A DNA stretch of 43,829 nucleotides from an uncultured Nocardioidaceae bacterium (lineage in GTDB: Bacteria; Actinomycetota; Actinomycetes; Propionibacteriales; Nocardioidaceae): positions 1-43,829 of the forward strand of contig CADCUJ010000028.1 of the NCBI GenBank assembly GCA_902805855.1, in the 5' to 3' direction. The notes below the pieces were generated by a model, which saw nothing but the letters and a program-made list of their open reading frames with translations, ran no database searches and was not told the origin of the DNA. Both the position numbers and the translations under genes were made by a program. Shown piece by piece: positions 42,101 to 43,829 of the stretch. The stretch's first letter is position 1. Every line of letters begins with the position of its first letter.

Positions 42101-43829
42101 TTCCAGACCGCGGTCACGGTGTCCTGGAAGAGGTCGCGCGCGCTGGCCGGCATGGTGCGTGCGTAGCGCATGCCGAAGTCGTAGATGTACGACGGCCGCT
42201 CGAGCCCCTCGAGGCCGTAGGGCCGCTCGTCGATCACCTCGACGCCCATCGTGGACAGCACCGGCAGCACCTGGCTCAGCGACAGCGGCGACCCGACCCG
42301 GAACACCTTCAGCCGCGCCTCCCCGGGGTCGGCGTCCACCGGCTCGTAGAGCGAGAGTGCCATCCCGTGCTCCCCCTCGATCGCCGCGAGCCGGCCGAGG
42401 TCGGCCGCAGCCGTGCGCGCGGAGTAGTCCTCCTTGTAGGCCTCCGGGAACGAGTCGGCGTAGTTGCGTGCGAGCCGGGAACCCTGTTCCTCCCCGAACT
42501 CGCTGGTCACCGCGGAGATGCAGTCGTCACGCCAGGAGCGAGCGGCATCGGCGAGTCGGCGCTCCAGGCTCACGAGGTCGTAGTCGTCCCTGGCCACCGT
42601 TCCCGGAGCGGGTCGCACTACGAAGTGCACCCTGGCCAGCAGCGACTCGCTCACGCGTGCGGTGTACTCGACCGAGTCCCCACCCAGGTGGGTCTTCAGG
42701 AGGTCGGCGATCCGCTCCCGGACGGTGGTGGTGTACCGGTCGCGCGGGAGGTAGACCAGACAGGACAGGTAGCGCCCGTAGGTGTCGCGGCGGACGAAGA
42801 GCCGCAGCTGGCGGCGCTCCCGGGTGTGCAGCACCGCCTCGGCGATCGGCACCAGCTCGTCGACCGGGGTCTGGAACATCTCGTCGCGCGGGTAGGTCTC
42901 CAGCACGTCCATCAGGGCCTTGCCGGTGTGGCTGAGCGGGTCGAAGCCGGCGCGGTCGATCACCTGCTGCGCCTTGACCCGGATCACCGGGATCCGGGTC
43001 AGCGACTCGGTGTAGGCCGCCGAGGAGAACAGCCCGAGGAACCGCCGCTCCCCGACCACCTCGCCGGACTCGTCGAAGGTCTTCACGCCGACGTAGTCCA
43101 GGTAGGCCGGCCGGTGCACGGTCGCCTTCGAGTTCGCCTTGGCGAGCACGAGGAGGGCCTTCTCGTGGGCCTTGGCCTTCACCAGCGGTGGCAGCTTTCC
43201 GAAGGACTTCGACATGTCCTGGTCGGCTCGCAAGATGCCGTACCCGGTCCCGGCGACGGCACGCAGCACCTCGTCGTCCCCGGACTCCTCGAGCCGGTAC
43301 TCCCGGTAGCCGAGGAACGTGAAGTGGTCGTCGGCGAGCCAGTTCAGCAGCGCCTTGCCCTCGTCGATCTCCGGCTGGTCCAGCGGTGGCGGGTTCTCCT
43401 CGAGGTCGCGCACGATCTCGCGTGCCTTGGCGTGCATCCGCTGCCAGTCCTCGACGGCCTCCCGCACGTCGCGCAGCACCTTGTCCAGGCCTCGCTCGAT
43501 GTCCTCGAAGGCCTGCGGCTCGCTCTCGCGATCGATCTCGAAGTGCATCCAGGACTCGCGAGCAACGTCGTGCGGCAGGTCCTTGCTCGCGACGCCGTCG
43601 GTGTCCTCGGTGTGCAGCTCCAAGAGCTTGCCGGTCATGTCCCTGCGCACCAACAGCTGCGGGTGCACGACGGCGTGCACGTTGCGGTTGCTCTCGTGCA
43701 GGTACATCGTCACCGAGTCGACGAGGAACGGCATGTCGTCGATGACCACCTCGACCACGGTGTGGCCCTCGGCCGACCAGCCCTGGTCCGAGACCGAGGG
43801 AGTGAACACGCGGATGTTGGCCGTGCCCT
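39166..43829 (-). CDS. NAD-specific glutamate dehydrogenase, giant class (5' end outside window)
   Basis: The frame is open to the right edge, giving about 1550 C-terminal residues. As known relatives have about 1600-1650, some 50-100 N-terminal residues are missing. ACT-like regions come first ([21 protein letters not shown]). The catalytic core contains [28 protein letters not shown] and VGAKGGFF, with Lys residues for substrate binding, then [11 protein letters not shown] and [15 protein letters not shown]. It converts glutamate to 2-oxoglutarate with NAD+. The long C-terminal helical region is present. Confidence 0.95.
   Translation of the reverse strand, partial: [1553 protein letters not shown]

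Overview
This is a high-GC actinobacterial chromosome segment. Gene content and order (prfB, ftsE, ftsX, smpB and ssrA together, a DUF222/HNH gene, a Tad pilus set, a Ku/LigD set, a giant NAD-dependent glutamate dehydrogenase) and the tmRNA tag ADTKRSNFALAA fit the Propionibacteriales, probably Nocardioidaceae. That placement is inference from content, not a database match. Nearly every base is accounted for by genes or short regulatory gaps. No CRISPR array, insertion sequence, prophage or tRNA was seen.

Layout. (1) 1-6862: a divergent polyol-uptake module. One arm encodes a Zn-dependent polyol dehydrogenase, a SmoE/MtlE-like binding lipoprotein and a MalF-type permease that runs off the left edge. 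The other arm encodes a SorC-type regulator, a xylulokinase-like FGGY kinase and a MalK/UgpC-type ATPase. Palindromes between the arms are candidate SorC operators. The simplest reading is import of an arabitol- or xylitol-like polyol, oxidation to xylulose and phosphorylation. (2) 6860-13750: one long leftward series: DUF3048 lipoprotein, malic enzyme, YqgE, DUF3039, secreted M43 metalloprotease, DEAD/DEAH helicase, IclR regulator, with several start/stop overlaps. (3) 13783-17096: an NlpC/P60 hydrolase behind a c-di-AMP (ydaO/yuaA) riboswitch, an SDR, a methyltransferase, a HIT protein, a GlsB/YeaQ membrane protein and a DUF1905 protein. (4) 17152-25399: the trans-translation and divisome block: ssrA, a DUF222/HNH gene with a LexA box at its start, smpB, then ftsX and ftsE flanked on both sides by paralogous coiled-coil M23 peptidases, then prfB. 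(5) 25410-29340: a likely stress island: YtxH-like protein, FAD-dependent oxidoreductase with a C-terminal Rieske domain, DUF6328 membrane protein, flavodoxin-fold oxidoreductase and a SigB/SigF/SigG-type sigma factor. (6) 29484-34125: a compact Tad pilus/secretion operon. (7) 34390-37251: bacterial NHEJ, with separate LigD-type polymerase and ATP-dependent ligase genes divergent from ku. (8) 37395-43829: an MFS sugar-type transporter, a small winged-helix-like protein and a 5'-truncated NAD-glutamate dehydrogenase.

No wholly new system is evident. The most distinctive points are the two M23 hydrolases bracketing ftsEX, the LexA box on the DUF222/HNH gene lying between ssrA and smpB, a secreted metalloprotease translationally coupled to a helicase, a likely frameshift at the end of the Rieske oxidoreductase, and candidate stress-sigma promoters close to the sigma-factor gene.
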